Assembly (NCBI GenBank): GCA_013298445.1
Contig: JAAFHQ010000020.1
Location: 1 to 18,873 of the forward strand
Length of the DNA: 18,873 nt
Reading direction: 5' to 3'
DNA from: Chitinophagales bacterium
GTDB taxonomy: Bacteria > Bacteroidota > Bacteroidia > Chitinophagales > Saprospiraceae
Positions 1 through 7,432 of this stretch are shown here, piece after piece. Numbering within the stretch: the first letter of the stretch is position 1; each line of letters starts with the position of its first letter. The notes beneath the pieces were generated by a model. The model did not search any database. It was given only the letters and a program-made list of their open reading frames with translations, and was not told the DNA's origin. The position numbers and the translations under genes were made by a program.

Positions 1-719
1 GTAGCTGGATCCGCTGCCTGAATGGAGGCAATCGTTGGAAAACCAGCAGCCTGAAATGCGGCATTGGTGGGTGCAAATACGGTCAGTGGCCCAGCTGCGG
101 TCAATGCATTGACCACTCCACTACCTGCACGAGTTACCGCAGCCACCAGGTAACTCAAGTTTGCATTGGCTGAAGCCAAACCTACAATGTTTACCGATGG
201 GGGAAGAATAACTGCGTTGATCACATGGATCACTCCATTGGAGGCGCTAACATCTGCCTGGGTCACTGTGGCACCGTTGATGGATACACCAGCAGCGTTT
301 TTCGTGATAAAAGCATCCACATTGCTCAACATTTTGGTGGCCTGGTTGTCTCCTGATTGAATAGCTGCTGCATTGATCTTGCTGCCAATTACATGGTACT
401 GCAACACAGCCTGTAGTGTAGCCACTGGCGTGCTGTTGATCGCATCGACATTTGCAAAACCTGCTGCACGGAAAGCAGCATCGGTTGGGGCAAAAACAGT
501 CAAGCTGCCAGTGCTCAATGCATCGGCCAATCCGGCGCGTACCACTGCCGCCTCTAGCAAGGTAAAATCAGCTCCATCTACCACAATTTGGGTGATGGTT
601 TTGGCATCTGCTGCATCGTCATCGTTGTCGTCACAAGCTGCGGTCAGGGCCAAGGCAAAAACACTGAGTAGGGTTACCATTAAACTACGCATTGGGAACT
701 TCAGAAATTTGGTTGTCAT
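1..719 (-). CDS. FAS1 (fasciclin) domain surface lipoprotein, partial (C-terminus outside window)
   Basis: Open minus-strand frame from an ATG at 719 to the window edge (239 codons, no stop). A hydrophobic signal ends in LTAAC with Cys29 as the likely lipidated residue. It is followed by DDNDDD, the acidic stretch that marks surface-exposed lipoproteins in Bacteroidetes. Residues about 40-175 form one FAS1 domain: the H1 motif LTVFAPTDAAF, a YHVI (H2-like) segment and GVIHVINAVILPP at the domain end. A second FAS1 domain begins with LSYLVAAVTRAG and LTVFAPTNAAF and is cut by the window. FAS1 proteins are usually extracellular adhesion or matrix proteins. Met10 (692) is an alternative start that gives a more typical signal length. 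Confidence 0.88.
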   Translation of the reverse strand, partial: MTTKFLKFPMRSLMVTLLSVFALALTAACDDNDDDAADAKTITQIVVDGADFTLLEAAVVRAGLADALSTGSLTVFAPTDAAFRAAGFANVDAINSTPVATLQAVLQYHVIGSKINAAAIQSGDNQATKMLSNVDAFITKNAAGVSINGATVTQADVSASNGVIHVINAVILPPSVNIVGLASANANLSYLVAAVTRAGSGVVNALTAAGPLTVFAPTNAAFQAAGFPTIASIQAADPA

Positions 720-1050
720 AATTTGATTCATTTTGGTTGATAAGTCATAAAGTATGAAATCAGGAATAGTAACGTAGTTTATATTGCTATGTTTATAAAA
801 ATGGCTCAAGAGTACCCGCTTGTCTAATTCTTTACATTAGGTTGTGATTTTGTCTCTTTCCATGAACAAATTCGATGTTCTGCTTAATGACCGGAATCAC
901 AGTCAGTCTAATCCTTGTTTTGTAGCTGCACCTCCTGTAAATTATGGCCTAATCAAAAAAGGGGTAAAGCATCAGCATTGATGCCCTACCCCTTTTGTTT
1001 CTATTTACGGATGCCTTTCATGCATGGGCATCACCAGGTCGTGCGACTTA
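720..1050. other. 331-nt intergenic stretch upstream of the FAS1 gene
   Basis: No ORF here resembles a protein. The left part (720-940) should hold the promoter of the minus-strand FAS1 gene, but I could not find a convincing TAnnTTTG box. The right part holds the terminator at 955-996 that follows the NTF2-like gene. Nothing else is recognised. Confidence 0.5.
955..996 (-). terminator. Intrinsic terminator of the NTF2-like gene
   Basis: The stem pairs AAAAGGGGTA (957-966) with TACCCCTTTT (987-996), and an inner stem pairs GCATCA (969-974) with TGATGC (979-984) around a 4-nt loop. Read on the minus strand the stem is followed by six T. It starts about 55 nt after the stop at 1051, so it fits termination of the transcript carrying the PQQ dehydrogenase and NTF2-like genes. 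Confidence 0.75.
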
Positions 1051-1485
1051 CTAGGGCTGTCGAGCAGCCTGACGAGCCAGCAACTTCCAGTCCGGCCCAT
1101 ACTTTTGCCAAATTTGCAGCACGAACAGTTTCACCGCTCCTGGCTTACCTCCATCCTTGATTTCTCCAGCCAGTTTGTGGCGCACAATCGCTGTTTTACC
1201 CACAATTTTAATGCTCTGTTCGGTCAGGTCCATGGTGACAAAATCAGATTCACCAGTAGAAATCGATTTGACCACCATGGCCTTGTCTTCAATTTTTCCA
1301 TTGGAATGGCCGTAGCTCAAATCAGGAGCAAGAATGGCTTCCAGACCAGCTTTGTCTGCATCAAGCATGGCTTTGCGCCAGGCTAAAACGGCGTCGGCCA
1401 CCTGTTGCTCTGCTTTGGACTGTGCAAAACTGCTGCCAGCTACTCCTAGCAAAAAAAGCAGAAGGATTGATTTTTTCATCTTCAT
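1051..1485 (-). CDS. Secreted NTF2-like (SnoaL/DUF4440-type) protein
   Basis: 144 residues. A Sec signal peptide covers about residues 1-21, with predicted cleavage after SFA in SSFAQ. The mature part has the DUF4440/NTF2-like pattern: an N-terminal helix with AVLAWRKAMLDAD, the segment LSYGHSNGKIEDK, then strands ending in VLQIWQKYGPDWKLLARQA. Such single-domain cone-fold proteins are exported and mostly of unknown function; some bind small ligands or act as isomerases. It lies 96 nt downstream of the PQQ dehydrogenase gene on the same strand, so cotranscription is likely, with the 33-bp hairpin 1514-1582 between them. Met3 is an equally possible start. Confidence 0.8.
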   Translation of the reverse strand: MKMKKSILLLFLLGVAGSSFAQSKAEQQVADAVLAWRKAMLDADKAGLEAILAPDLSYGHSNGKIEDKAMVVKSISTGESDFVTMDLTEQSIKIVGKTAIVRHKLAGEIKDGGKPGAVKLFVLQIWQKYGPDWKLLARQAARQP

Positions 1486-1513
1486 GTATTGTTTATAGTT
1501 GTTAAGGCGAATG

Positions 1514-1582
1514 ATGGGGTTCCGTTTATTTACGTTTACTAAACTTTTGAAGTTTAGTAAACGTAAATAAACGGAACCCCAT
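1514..1582. repeat. Perfect 33-bp-arm palindrome overlapping the PQQ dehydrogenase stop codon
   Basis: Left arm 1514-1546 and right arm 1550-1582 are exact reverse complements, separated only by TTG. The last base of the right arm is part of the stop codon of the minus-strand gene at 1582-3690. There is no run of T after the hairpin on the minus strand. It shares no sequence with the other palindromes in the window but has the same placement, directly at a gene 3' end. Confidence 0.93.
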
Positions 1583-3690
1583 TAAGGCAGTGCATAAGCT
1601 ACGTACTGATTGCCCTTGGGTGTACCCAATTTGGTGCCCCCACAAGCCAGCACAATATACTGTTTACCATTGATGGCGTAAGTGGCTGGGGTGGCAAAAG
1701 CAGCGGCAGGCAGTTTGGTTTCCCACAGCACCTTACCCGTCCTTTTGTCAAATGCCCGGAACATGCCATCTTTGGTCGCTGCGATAAAAAGCAAACCACT
1801 CGCCGTCACCACCGGGCCGCCGTAGTTTTCCACTCCGGTGTTGCGGATTCCTTTTGAGATCAAAGCTGGCTCTTCGCCAAAGGGTACCTGCCAGAGGTAT
1901 TCACCCGTATTCAAATTGATGGCACTGAGTTGACCCCAGGGAGGACTGATGGCCGGCAACCCTTTGCTGTCGAGGAATTTGTTGTAACCGGTGCTGTAAA
2001 AAGGCAATTGGGCGGGTTTTGATGCTCCGGCTACGGCACCTACTTCTTTTTTCTCATCCCCAAACAGATAGGCCACCAAAGCCTGTTTTTCAGCGGAAGA
2101 AAGTGCTGGAAAGCCTGGCATCATGCCTTTACCCGCAGTGACGATTTGGGTAACGAATTCCCGATCCCGTTTTTTCCCAATGTCCACTAAAGTAGGAAAA
2201 CCACTTTTGGCGTTGCCTTTGCGGTCTATTCCGTGGCAAGAAGCACAAGTGTTGAGGTATACCCTTTCACCGGGACTGGCATTGGCCAGCAAATCGGTAG
2301 CGGGTGGTTTCATGGTCAAAATCCAGGCCATTTCGTTGCTGTTGACGTAGAGGGTACCCTCAGGGTCGGCAGCGGCACCACCCCACTCTGCACCACCGTC
2401 GTATCCAGGAAAAATCACAGTGCCCTCGATGCTGGGGGGATCGTAAAAGCCGGTTTTGTACTTGCGGAAATTTTGCTTCAACTCCTCGCGGTTTTCGGCA
2501 TAGGGGCTGATGTCATTTTCGGTCAGTGCATTGGATTGGCGGGCGTAGGGAAGGGGAAGTGTAGGCATTGGTTGGGTTTTCCAAAGCTTTTCACCTTTTA
2601 AACCCACCGTAGGCACAGGTATTTCCTTGATCGGGTAAATGGGTTCGCCAGTAACCCGGTCAAATACAAATACAAAACCCTGCTTGGTCACCTGCGTTAC
2701 CACGTCGATGGATTTGCCATTTTTTTGCAAAGTCATCAAGTTGGGCGGAGCGGGCATGTCGCGGTCCCAAACATCGTGATGGGTAGTTTGGTAATGCCAG
2801 AGGCGCTTGCCCGTGCGGGCATCCAGCGCTAGCAAGCAATTGGCAAACAAGTTTTGCCCCTTACGGTTGCCGCCATAAAAGTCGTAGCCAGCCGACCCGG
2901 TCGGTACATACAGAATACCTCGTTTGCGATCTACGGACATACCGGACCAATTGTTGGCCGCACCAGTATAGGTATTGAGGTAGGCGTCTTTGGGGAAAGT
3001 TTTGTAGCCATATTCACCCGGATAAGGGATGGTGTGAAAGGTCCAGGCCACCTTGCCCGTACGTACATTGAAGGCGCGAATGTCTCCAGGGGCGGCGTCG
3101 GAGCCTTCAGAAAGCCGAACGGGCATCACGATGAGGTCTTCAAAAATGGTACCCGGTGTGTTGGAAATGATGAATTTTTTCTTTGCAATTTCGGGCAACC
3201 CTGTGTGCAAATCCACCTTGCCCTGGTCGCCAAAGCTGGTGATGGGTTTACCCGTCTTGGCATCCAGTGCCCAGAGATTGGGCCCAGCGGTGTACAAAAT
3301 GCGCTGCTCTTTTCCATCTGTCCAATAGGCTACGCCCCGACTGGTGCTAGACCAATCTTTTAAAGGGTCGCCAAAACGCCAGAGCTGTTTCCCGGTAGCA
3401 GCGTTCAGGGCAAAGGCTTGTACACTGGCACTTACGCCATACAACACGCCATCGATTACGAGTGGGTTGACTTGCATTTGCCCGGAGTCGGGTAAGGAGT
3501 AGCGCCAGGCGATTTTGAGTTTGTCGACGTTGCTGGGAGTGATGTCGGCAAGTTCGGAGTAATGGTTGCGGTCGGGACCGCCGAGGTATTCGGGCCAATC
3601 TGAATCAGTGGGATCAGTGTCCGCATTGTTCCAGGCCAGGATACTCAAAAAGAGCAGTCCAAGTAGGGAGAAAATAGCCAAACGTTTCAT
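1582..3690 (-). CDS. PQQ-dependent dehydrogenase with inserted cytochrome c domain
   Basis: 702 residues with an N-terminal signal or anchor (residues about 1-20), so it acts in the periplasm. The frame has the beta-propeller repeats of quinoprotein alcohol/glucose dehydrogenases, for example VQAFALNAATGKQLWRF, LWALDAKTGKPI, LLALDARTGKRLWHYQ, VFDRVTGEP and FRAFDKRTGKVLWE. A c-type cytochrome domain is inserted at about residues 465-545: heme site CASCH (Cys482, Cys485, His486) and candidate axial Met523 or Met524 in GKGMMPGFP. The last propeller blades follow it. The family oxidises sugars or alcohols with PQQ and passes electrons to the heme. The substrate cannot be told from sequence. No PQQ synthesis gene is in the window. 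Confidence 0.9.
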   Translation of the reverse strand: MKRLAIFSLLGLLFLSILAWNNADTDPTDSDWPEYLGGPDRNHYSELADITPSNVDKLKIAWRYSLPDSGQMQVNPLVIDGVLYGVSASVQAFALNAATGKQLWRFGDPLKDWSSTSRGVAYWTDGKEQRILYTAGPNLWALDAKTGKPITSFGDQGKVDLHTGLPEIAKKKFIISNTPGTIFEDLIVMPVRLSEGSDAAPGDIRAFNVRTGKVAWTFHTIPYPGEYGYKTFPKDAYLNTYTGAANNWSGMSVDRKRGILYVPTGSAGYDFYGGNRKGQNLFANCLLALDARTGKRLWHYQTTHHDVWDRDMPAPPNLMTLQKNGKSIDVVTQVTKQGFVFVFDRVTGEPIYPIKEIPVPTVGLKGEKLWKTQPMPTLPLPYARQSNALTENDISPYAENREELKQNFRKYKTGFYDPPSIEGTVIFPGYDGGAEWGGAAADPEGTLYVNSNEMAWILTMKPPATDLLANASPGERVYLNTCASCHGIDRKGNAKSGFPTLVDIGKKRDREFVTQIVTAGKGMMPGFPALSSAEKQALVAYLFGDEKKEVGAVAGASKPAQLPFYSTGYNKFLDSKGLPAISPPWGQLSAINLNTGEYLWQVPFGEEPALISKGIRNTGVENYGGPVVTASGLLFIAATKDGMFRAFDKRTGKVLWETKLPAAAFATPATYAINGKQYIVLACGGTKLGTPKGNQYVAYALP

Positions 3691-3743
3691 AGCACTTGCT
3701 TGCGAATTGATGAAGAGAGCTGGCTAAAATAGAGTTTTTTAGT

Positions 3744-3860
3744 TGAGGGAGGTTGAGAAAGTTGAGAAAGTTTAGGCTACCGCAGCAACTTAGGCAACAT
3801 CCTTGTCAAAATTGCTGCGGTAGCCTCAACTTTCTCAACCTCCCTAAACCTTCTCAACCT
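3744..3860. repeat. Core-sharing long palindrome, copy A
   Basis: Core 3776-3824 (49 nt) opens with GCTACCGCAGCAACTTAG and closes with TTGCTGCGGTAGC; 3775-3788 pair perfectly with 3812-3825. The outer arm GGGAGGTTGAGAAAGTTGAG (3747-3766) pairs perfectly with 3825-3844. The left arm holds an extra 9 nt (AAAGTTTAG) that the right arm lacks. The right side continues with a further arm-like unit (3845-3860) that ends at the base before the truA stop codon. Six T precede the left arm. Copy C has related arms; B and D have the related core. Confidence 0.9.
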
Positions 3861-4631
3861 TTACAAAAGAGTCTTAAACTCCTTACTCACCTGTTCCCCG
3901 GGAAAATAAACCCTTTCCAAAAACAAACCAGCTGGCGGCGCAGTGTATTGAGCAGGCTCCTGGCTAGGCGCTTCGAGCCATTCTTTAAATTTGGCGGGAT
4001 CCATCCGGCCTGTGCCTACTTCCACGAGGCTTCCCACGACGCGGCGCACCATTTTCCACAAAAAATGGGAAGCCACAATGTGCACAATGATCATGTCACC
4101 TTTTTCTACCACCTTGAGCTGTTGCAGCTCTACTTTGGAGCTTTTTTCTGTCCCTTTTTCATTCGAGAAAGACTTGAAGTCGTGAAAACCCACCAGGTGT
4201 GCAGCAGCCTGATTCATACGTTCCACATCCAATGGGTCTTTGACCCACCACATGAAGTGTTTGCCGAAGGCGTTGCGGCGGCGCGAGATTTGATAGATGT
4301 AGCTACGTGCAATGGCGTCGTGGCGGGCATGGAATTTTGGAGACACCGAATCCACGCTGATGATGTTGACATCGTGGGGCAGCAGGTCATTCATTTTTTG
4401 CCGAATTAAGCGGACTGGCATTTTGGAGTTCACGTCCAGATGCGCTACTTGCCCCAGGGCATGCACACCTGCGTCGGTGCGCCCGGAGCCATATACTTCT
4501 ACCTTGTCGGTTTCAAATACTGTTTTTGCAGCTTTGATCAATAAGCCCTGAATGGAACGGGCATCTTCCTGGACTTGCCAACCTTTAAAGCGGCCACCAT
4601 CGTATTCTATAGTCAGTTTAAACTTTCCCAT
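3861..4631 (-). CDS. truA: tRNA pseudouridine(38-40) synthase TruA
   Basis: 256 residues, normal length for TruA. The N-terminus KLTIEYDGGRFKGWQ is typical. The catalytic motif GRTDAGVHALGQVAHLD carries the nucleophilic Asp53. Later blocks FHARHDAIARSYIY, FSNEKGTEKSS and FLWKMVRRVVGSLVEVGTG complete the family pattern. The enzyme isomerises uridines 38, 39 and 40 of the tRNA anticodon stem-loop to pseudouridine. The stop codon directly abuts palindrome A. The gene stands alone between two palindromes (A at its 3' end, 4706-4788 upstream), so it is probably transcribed from its own promoter. Confidence 0.97.
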   Translation of the reverse strand: MGKFKLTIEYDGGRFKGWQVQEDARSIQGLLIKAAKTVFETDKVEVYGSGRTDAGVHALGQVAHLDVNSKMPVRLIRQKMNDLLPHDVNIISVDSVSPKFHARHDAIARSYIYQISRRRNAFGKHFMWWVKDPLDVERMNQAAAHLVGFHDFKSFSNEKGTEKSSKVELQQLKVVEKGDMIIVHIVASHFLWKMVRRVVGSLVEVGTGRMDPAKFKEWLEAPSQEPAQYTAPPAGLFLERVYFPGEQVSKEFKTLL

Positions 4632-4705
4632 CCTGCAAAAATGCGGCGGGATTTAGAGGTTTTACAGCATTTGAGGCTTTTTTTTCACATGATTAGCCTT
4701 TTTTC

Positions 4706-4788
4706 TTTTCGCCACAAAGGCACAAAGGCACGAAGTGCTATAAATTGGATCAATCCTGCTTTGTGTCTCGGTGCCTTTGTGGCGAAAA
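4706..4788. repeat. Inverted repeat with CGCCACAAAGGCAC arms at the 3' end of the MocR gene
   Basis: TTTTCGCCACAAAGGCAC (4706-4723) pairs exactly with 4771-4788. The left arm also repeats the unit as CACAAAGGCACGAAG. The right arm ends 4 nt before the MocR stop codon (4793-4795). The sequence resembles 'ccacaaaggcac' repeats that I recall from intergenic DNA of many Bacteroidetes; that part is from memory, not checked. Flanking T (left) and A (right) runs give T tracts after the hairpin on the minus strand only weakly. Confidence 0.85.
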
Positions 4789-4792
4789 AAAT

Positions 4793-6250
4793 TCACAAGC
4801 AGCTTTTAAAAATCTGCATACCCCGTTCCATTTCCTCTTCATTTGCGGAAGCAAAACCCAGGCGGGTTACATTCAAATCGGGGGTATAATTGGAAGCGTC
4901 TGGAATGTACAGGCCTTTTTGCAGCAGTTTTTCGCGGATTTTGCGCAAGGGGAATTCGGGATCAAACTGCGCCCATACCGCCATACCACCCCTGGGTTTT
5001 TCAAACTCAACAATGGAGCCCAATTCCTGGGTGAGCATTTCACAAAACAAGTTTCGGCGCTGTTGGTAGGTCTTTTGCGCTTTTTTCAGGTGGCGTTTCA
5101 TTTCCCCGTCCCGAAAGAGCGTTGCGGTAGCTGCTTCCAATAAATTGTCCCCTTGGCGATCCAGAATGCGGCGCAAGCGGGCCAGATTTTCAATTACCTC
5201 GCTCGGCGCAGCCACGTAACCAATGCGCAGGGAAGGCGAAAAAGCCTTGCACAAGGAGCCTACGTACACCACATGCCCACCCGTGTCGGCACCCGCCAGG
5301 GGAAGGATCGGATTGCTGTTGTAATGAAAATCATAGTCGTAATCATCTTCCAGAATACAAAAATGGTATTGCTGCGCCAATTGCAGGAGACGCAGGCGGC
5401 GCTCGGCGGGCATGGTCACAGTGGTAGGATAGTGGTGGTGCGGAGTGACGTAGACAAGCCGTACAGGCTGTTCCTGACACAATTGTTCGATGGCTTGCAC
5501 ATCTATGCCGTGCTCATCTACTGGGACATGCAACAATTTAGCACCTTGGCGCTGGAAAATCAAATTGGCCGAGCCATAGGATATTTTCCCGACCACCACC
5601 ACATCCTGAGCCTGTACCAGCAACTGAGCCGTGAGGTAAATGGCCATCGTACTGCCACGGGTGATCAGCACATTGTCCAATTCGATGGGCAGGCCGCGTG
5701 TTTCGCGCAAGTATTTGGTCATCTGTGTCCGCAGCGTCAACTCGCCCAGGGTATCGCCGTAAAAGAATAAGTTTTTGCGGTAACCTTGCTGGAGTGCCGT
5801 GCGGTAGGCGCGGTTGAGGGCGTCCCAAGGGGCGAGGCGCACGTCCGGGAAGCCGTCGTCAAAGGCAAGGCTGTTGCTGCCGCGCAAAATGGGTTTACTC
5901 AGGCTTGGATCAGCATAAAAGGAAAAACCGGCCTTGACCCGGGGATTGGTGGCTGGGTTGAGTTTGGGGTTGAGTCCCTGGACTTTGATTTCAGGCAATT
6001 TTTGACTCACAAAAGTGCCCTTGGCTGCCTGGGTTTCGATCCAGCCTTGTGCCAATAGCTCATCGTAAGCAGCTACAACCGTTTGGCGGTGTACGCCCAA
6101 CACCTCCGCCAGTGCACGAGTCCCAGGCAATTGTGCCCCAGCCGGGATGGTGCCTTTGCGGATCTGCTCCGCCAGGCTATTGGAGATTTGGATAAAAACG
6201 GGAGCTTTAACTCCTTTGTCGATGTGGATAAGGGTAGCAAAAGGCAGCAT
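4793..6250 (-). CDS. MocR-subfamily transcriptional regulator (GntR wHTH + aminotransferase-like domain)
   Basis: 485 residues from the ATG at 6250; the frame stays open to a TTG at 6316, but MLPFATLIHIDK is the usual family start. Residues about 15-80 form a GntR winged helix (FIQISNSLAEQIRKGTIPAG, LPGTRALAEVLGVHRQTVVAAYDEL). Residues about 120-480 form a fold-type I aminotransferase domain with YVTPHHHYPTT, EDDYDYDFHYN and the PLP-binding Lys335 in VGSLCKAFSPSLRIGY. Members are usually PLP-sensing regulators of neighbouring genes. It is divergent from the ABM-fold gene at 6364 across 113 bp, its most likely target. No pdx genes are present, so calling it PdxR is not justified. Confidence 0.93.
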   Translation of the reverse strand: MLPFATLIHIDKGVKAPVFIQISNSLAEQIRKGTIPAGAQLPGTRALAEVLGVHRQTVVAAYDELLAQGWIETQAAKGTFVSQKLPEIKVQGLNPKLNPATNPRVKAGFSFYADPSLSKPILRGSNSLAFDDGFPDVRLAPWDALNRAYRTALQQGYRKNLFFYGDTLGELTLRTQMTKYLRETRGLPIELDNVLITRGSTMAIYLTAQLLVQAQDVVVVGKISYGSANLIFQRQGAKLLHVPVDEHGIDVQAIEQLCQEQPVRLVYVTPHHHYPTTVTMPAERRLRLLQLAQQYHFCILEDDYDYDFHYNSNPILPLAGADTGGHVVYVGSLCKAFSPSLRIGYVAAPSEVIENLARLRRILDRQGDNLLEAATATLFRDGEMKRHLKKAQKTYQQRRNLFCEMLTQELGSIVEFEKPRGGMAVWAQFDPEFPLRKIREKLLQKGLYIPDASNYTPDLNVTRLGFASANEEEMERGMQIFKSCL

Positions 6251-6273
6251 GGTTGGTGATGGTCTGTTCCGGT

Positions 6274-6281
6274 CAAAAATA
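6274..6281 (-). promoter_or_regulatory. Candidate -7 box of the MocR gene
   Basis: On the minus strand these bases read TATTTTTG, an exact match to the Bacteroidetes TAnnTTTG box, 24 nt upstream of the ATG at 6250. No TTG sits at the expected -33 spacing, so the call rests on the -7 box and its position. Confidence 0.5.
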
Positions 6282-6338
6282 CAAATCTGGACTATTGATT
6301 TTTTATAAACTGGCAACTTATAGTAGTCCTTTTTGCCC

Positions 6339-6346
6339 TATTTTTG
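6339..6346 (+). promoter_or_regulatory. Candidate -7 box of the ABM-fold gene
   Basis: TATTTTTG matches TAnnTTTG and lies 17 nt upstream of the ATG at 6364, implying a very short leader. It is the mirror of the box at 6274-6281. An imperfect dyad, GGACTAT (6289-6295) and ATAGTAGTCC (6320-6329), lies between the two boxes and is a candidate operator for the MocR regulator. Confidence 0.5.
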
Positions 6347-6363
6347 TTCAAAATGAATAAATC

Positions 6364-6714
6364 ATGGCTTCCAATACCGAAAAACAACAACCTGCATTAG
6401 CCGACACCCCCAAACCGCCTTATTACGCGGTCATTTTCAGCACTACGCGCACCGAAGGCGACAATGGCTATGGGGAAATGGCGGAAAAAATGGCTCAGCT
6501 TGCTACCACCATGCCCGGGTACTTGGGGGTAGAAAGCACCCGGAATGAAATTGGCATCACTGTGTCGTACTGGAAAGACCTGGAAAGCATCAAAAACTGG
6601 AAATACCAAATGGAACACGTGGAGGCCCGGGATTTGGGGCGGGAGGTTTGGTACCAGTCGTATCGCTTGCGGATTGCGAAGGTGGAGCGGGATTATGGAT
6701 TTGAGAAGCGGTAA
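6364..6714 (+). CDS. ABM-fold (antibiotic biosynthesis monooxygenase-type) protein
   Basis: 116 residues, no signal peptide. After a polar N-terminal extension (residues 1-18) comes a ferredoxin-like alpha/beta barrel: YYAVIFSTTRTEGDNGYGEMAEKM, then MPGYLGVESTRNEIGITVSYW, then KDLESIKNWKYQMEHVEARDLGREVWYQSYRLRIAKVER. The 'PGYLGVES...W.d..si..Wk' pattern is that of the ABM superfamily, which includes cofactor-free oxygenases and heme-degrading enzymes as well as proteins without known activity. It is divergent from the MocR regulator and probably controlled by it. Confidence 0.8.
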   Translation: MASNTEKQQPALADTPKPPYYAVIFSTTRTEGDNGYGEMAEKMAQLATTMPGYLGVESTRNEIGITVSYWKDLESIKNWKYQMEHVEARDLGREVWYQSYRLRIAKVERDYGFEKR

Positions 6715-6729
6715 GGGGAGGATTATTAG

Positions 6730-6768
6730 CCTTGAGGTGATTGGATGATCAAGGTGAGGATTTTTTTT
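6730..6768 (+). terminator. Possible terminator of the ABM-fold gene
   Basis: CCTTGA (6730-6735) pairs with TCAAGG (6749-6754) around a 13-nt loop, followed after 6 nt by eight T (6761-6768). The stem is short, so this is a weak call. It lies 16 nt after the stop at 6714 and runs straight into palindrome B. Confidence 0.4.
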
Positions 6769-6906
6769 GAGTTACGAGTTCAGAGTACATGACTTACGAC
6801 TTTAGAAGTGAGCTACCGCGGCGACTTAGACACAGCCTTGGTCTGGGTCGCTGCGGTAGCTCACTTCTAAAGTCGTAAGTCATGTATTCATGTACTCGTA
6901 ACTCAA
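6767..6906. repeat. Core-sharing long palindrome, copy B
   Basis: Core 6812-6860 (49 nt) opens with GCTACCGCGGCGACTTAG and closes with GTCGCTGCGGTAGC. The outer arms, from TTGAGTTACGAG through TACATGACTTACGAC on the left, pair with TCGTAAGTCATGTA to CTCGTAACTCAA on the right with few mismatches and one bulge. Copy D has the same arms with paired substitutions and the core in the opposite orientation. B lies between the convergent ABM-fold gene and the RidA gene, ending 28 nt from the RidA stop codon. Confidence 0.92.
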
Positions 6907-6934
6907 CTAAAACCAATTATTCAAACTTAGGGAA

Positions 6935-7405
6935 TTATTCAATCTCAAAAATCCCTTCTACTTCCACTGCCACATTCCCCGGTAACGAGCCCATGCCCAC
7001 CGCGCTCCGCACACCCTTGCCGTACTCATCGCCCCACAAATCGACAAACAGCGTGCTGCAGCCATTGATCACCACCGGGTGCATGGTGTATTCTGGAGTG
7101 CTGTTCACCATGCCCAATAATTTGACTACTCGTTTGATGCGATCGAGATTACCCAGGTGTTTTTTCAGGGAGGTCAACATGGCCAGTCCACATTGGCGGG
7201 CGGCGATTTGGCCTTCGGTTTCGTCGAGGTCCAGTCCCAATTTACCACTAATAAAGCTGCCGTCGCTTTGCACCGAAACGTGGCCAGACACATACACCAA
7301 CTTATCCACCGTGAGGCAACTGTGGTAAATGCCCTTTGAGCCGGGAAGGGTAGGTAAAACGAGTCCCAATTCGGCCAATTTTTTTTCGATATTGCTGTTT
7401 TCCAT
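6935..7405 (-). CDS. RidA/YjgF-family protein
   Basis: 156 residues, somewhat longer than classic RidA (about 128). Family blocks seen are LVYVSGHVSVQSDGS, GQIAARQCGLAMLTSLKKHLGNLDRI, and the signature GKGVRSAVGMGSLPGNVAVEVEGIFEIE. The signature holds the Arg which in RidA contacts the carboxylate of 2-aminoacrylate, and the final Glu-rich strand. RidA hydrolyses reactive enamines/imines released by PLP enzymes. The longer form with an N-terminal extension belongs to other Rid subfamilies whose substrates are less certain. It is the last gene of the apparent operon, 27 nt after the acyl-CoA synthetase/GNAT gene, followed by palindrome B. Confidence 0.88.
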   Translation of the reverse strand: MENSNIEKKLAELGLVLPTLPGSKGIYHSCLTVDKLVYVSGHVSVQSDGSFISGKLGLDLDETEGQIAARQCGLAMLTSLKKHLGNLDRIKRVVKLLGMVNSTPEYTMHPVVINGCSTLFVDLWGDEYGKGVRSAVGMGSLPGNVAVEVEGIFEIE

Positions 7406-7432
7406 GTCGTTAGGAAATTTTTTTTGCTTTTT

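Noticed and set aside
166..726. Plus-strand open frames of 64 and 117 codons over the left end
   Set aside because: They are antisense to the FAS1 lipoprotein frame, which has clear domain motifs and a signal peptide.
2854..3363. Long plus-strand open frame inside the PQQ dehydrogenase gene
   Set aside because: Antisense shadow of a well-supported gene; no recognisable protein features.
4793..6250. Naming the MocR regulator PdxR
   Set aside because: Architecture fits the whole MocR group and no pyridoxal phosphate synthesis gene is adjacent.
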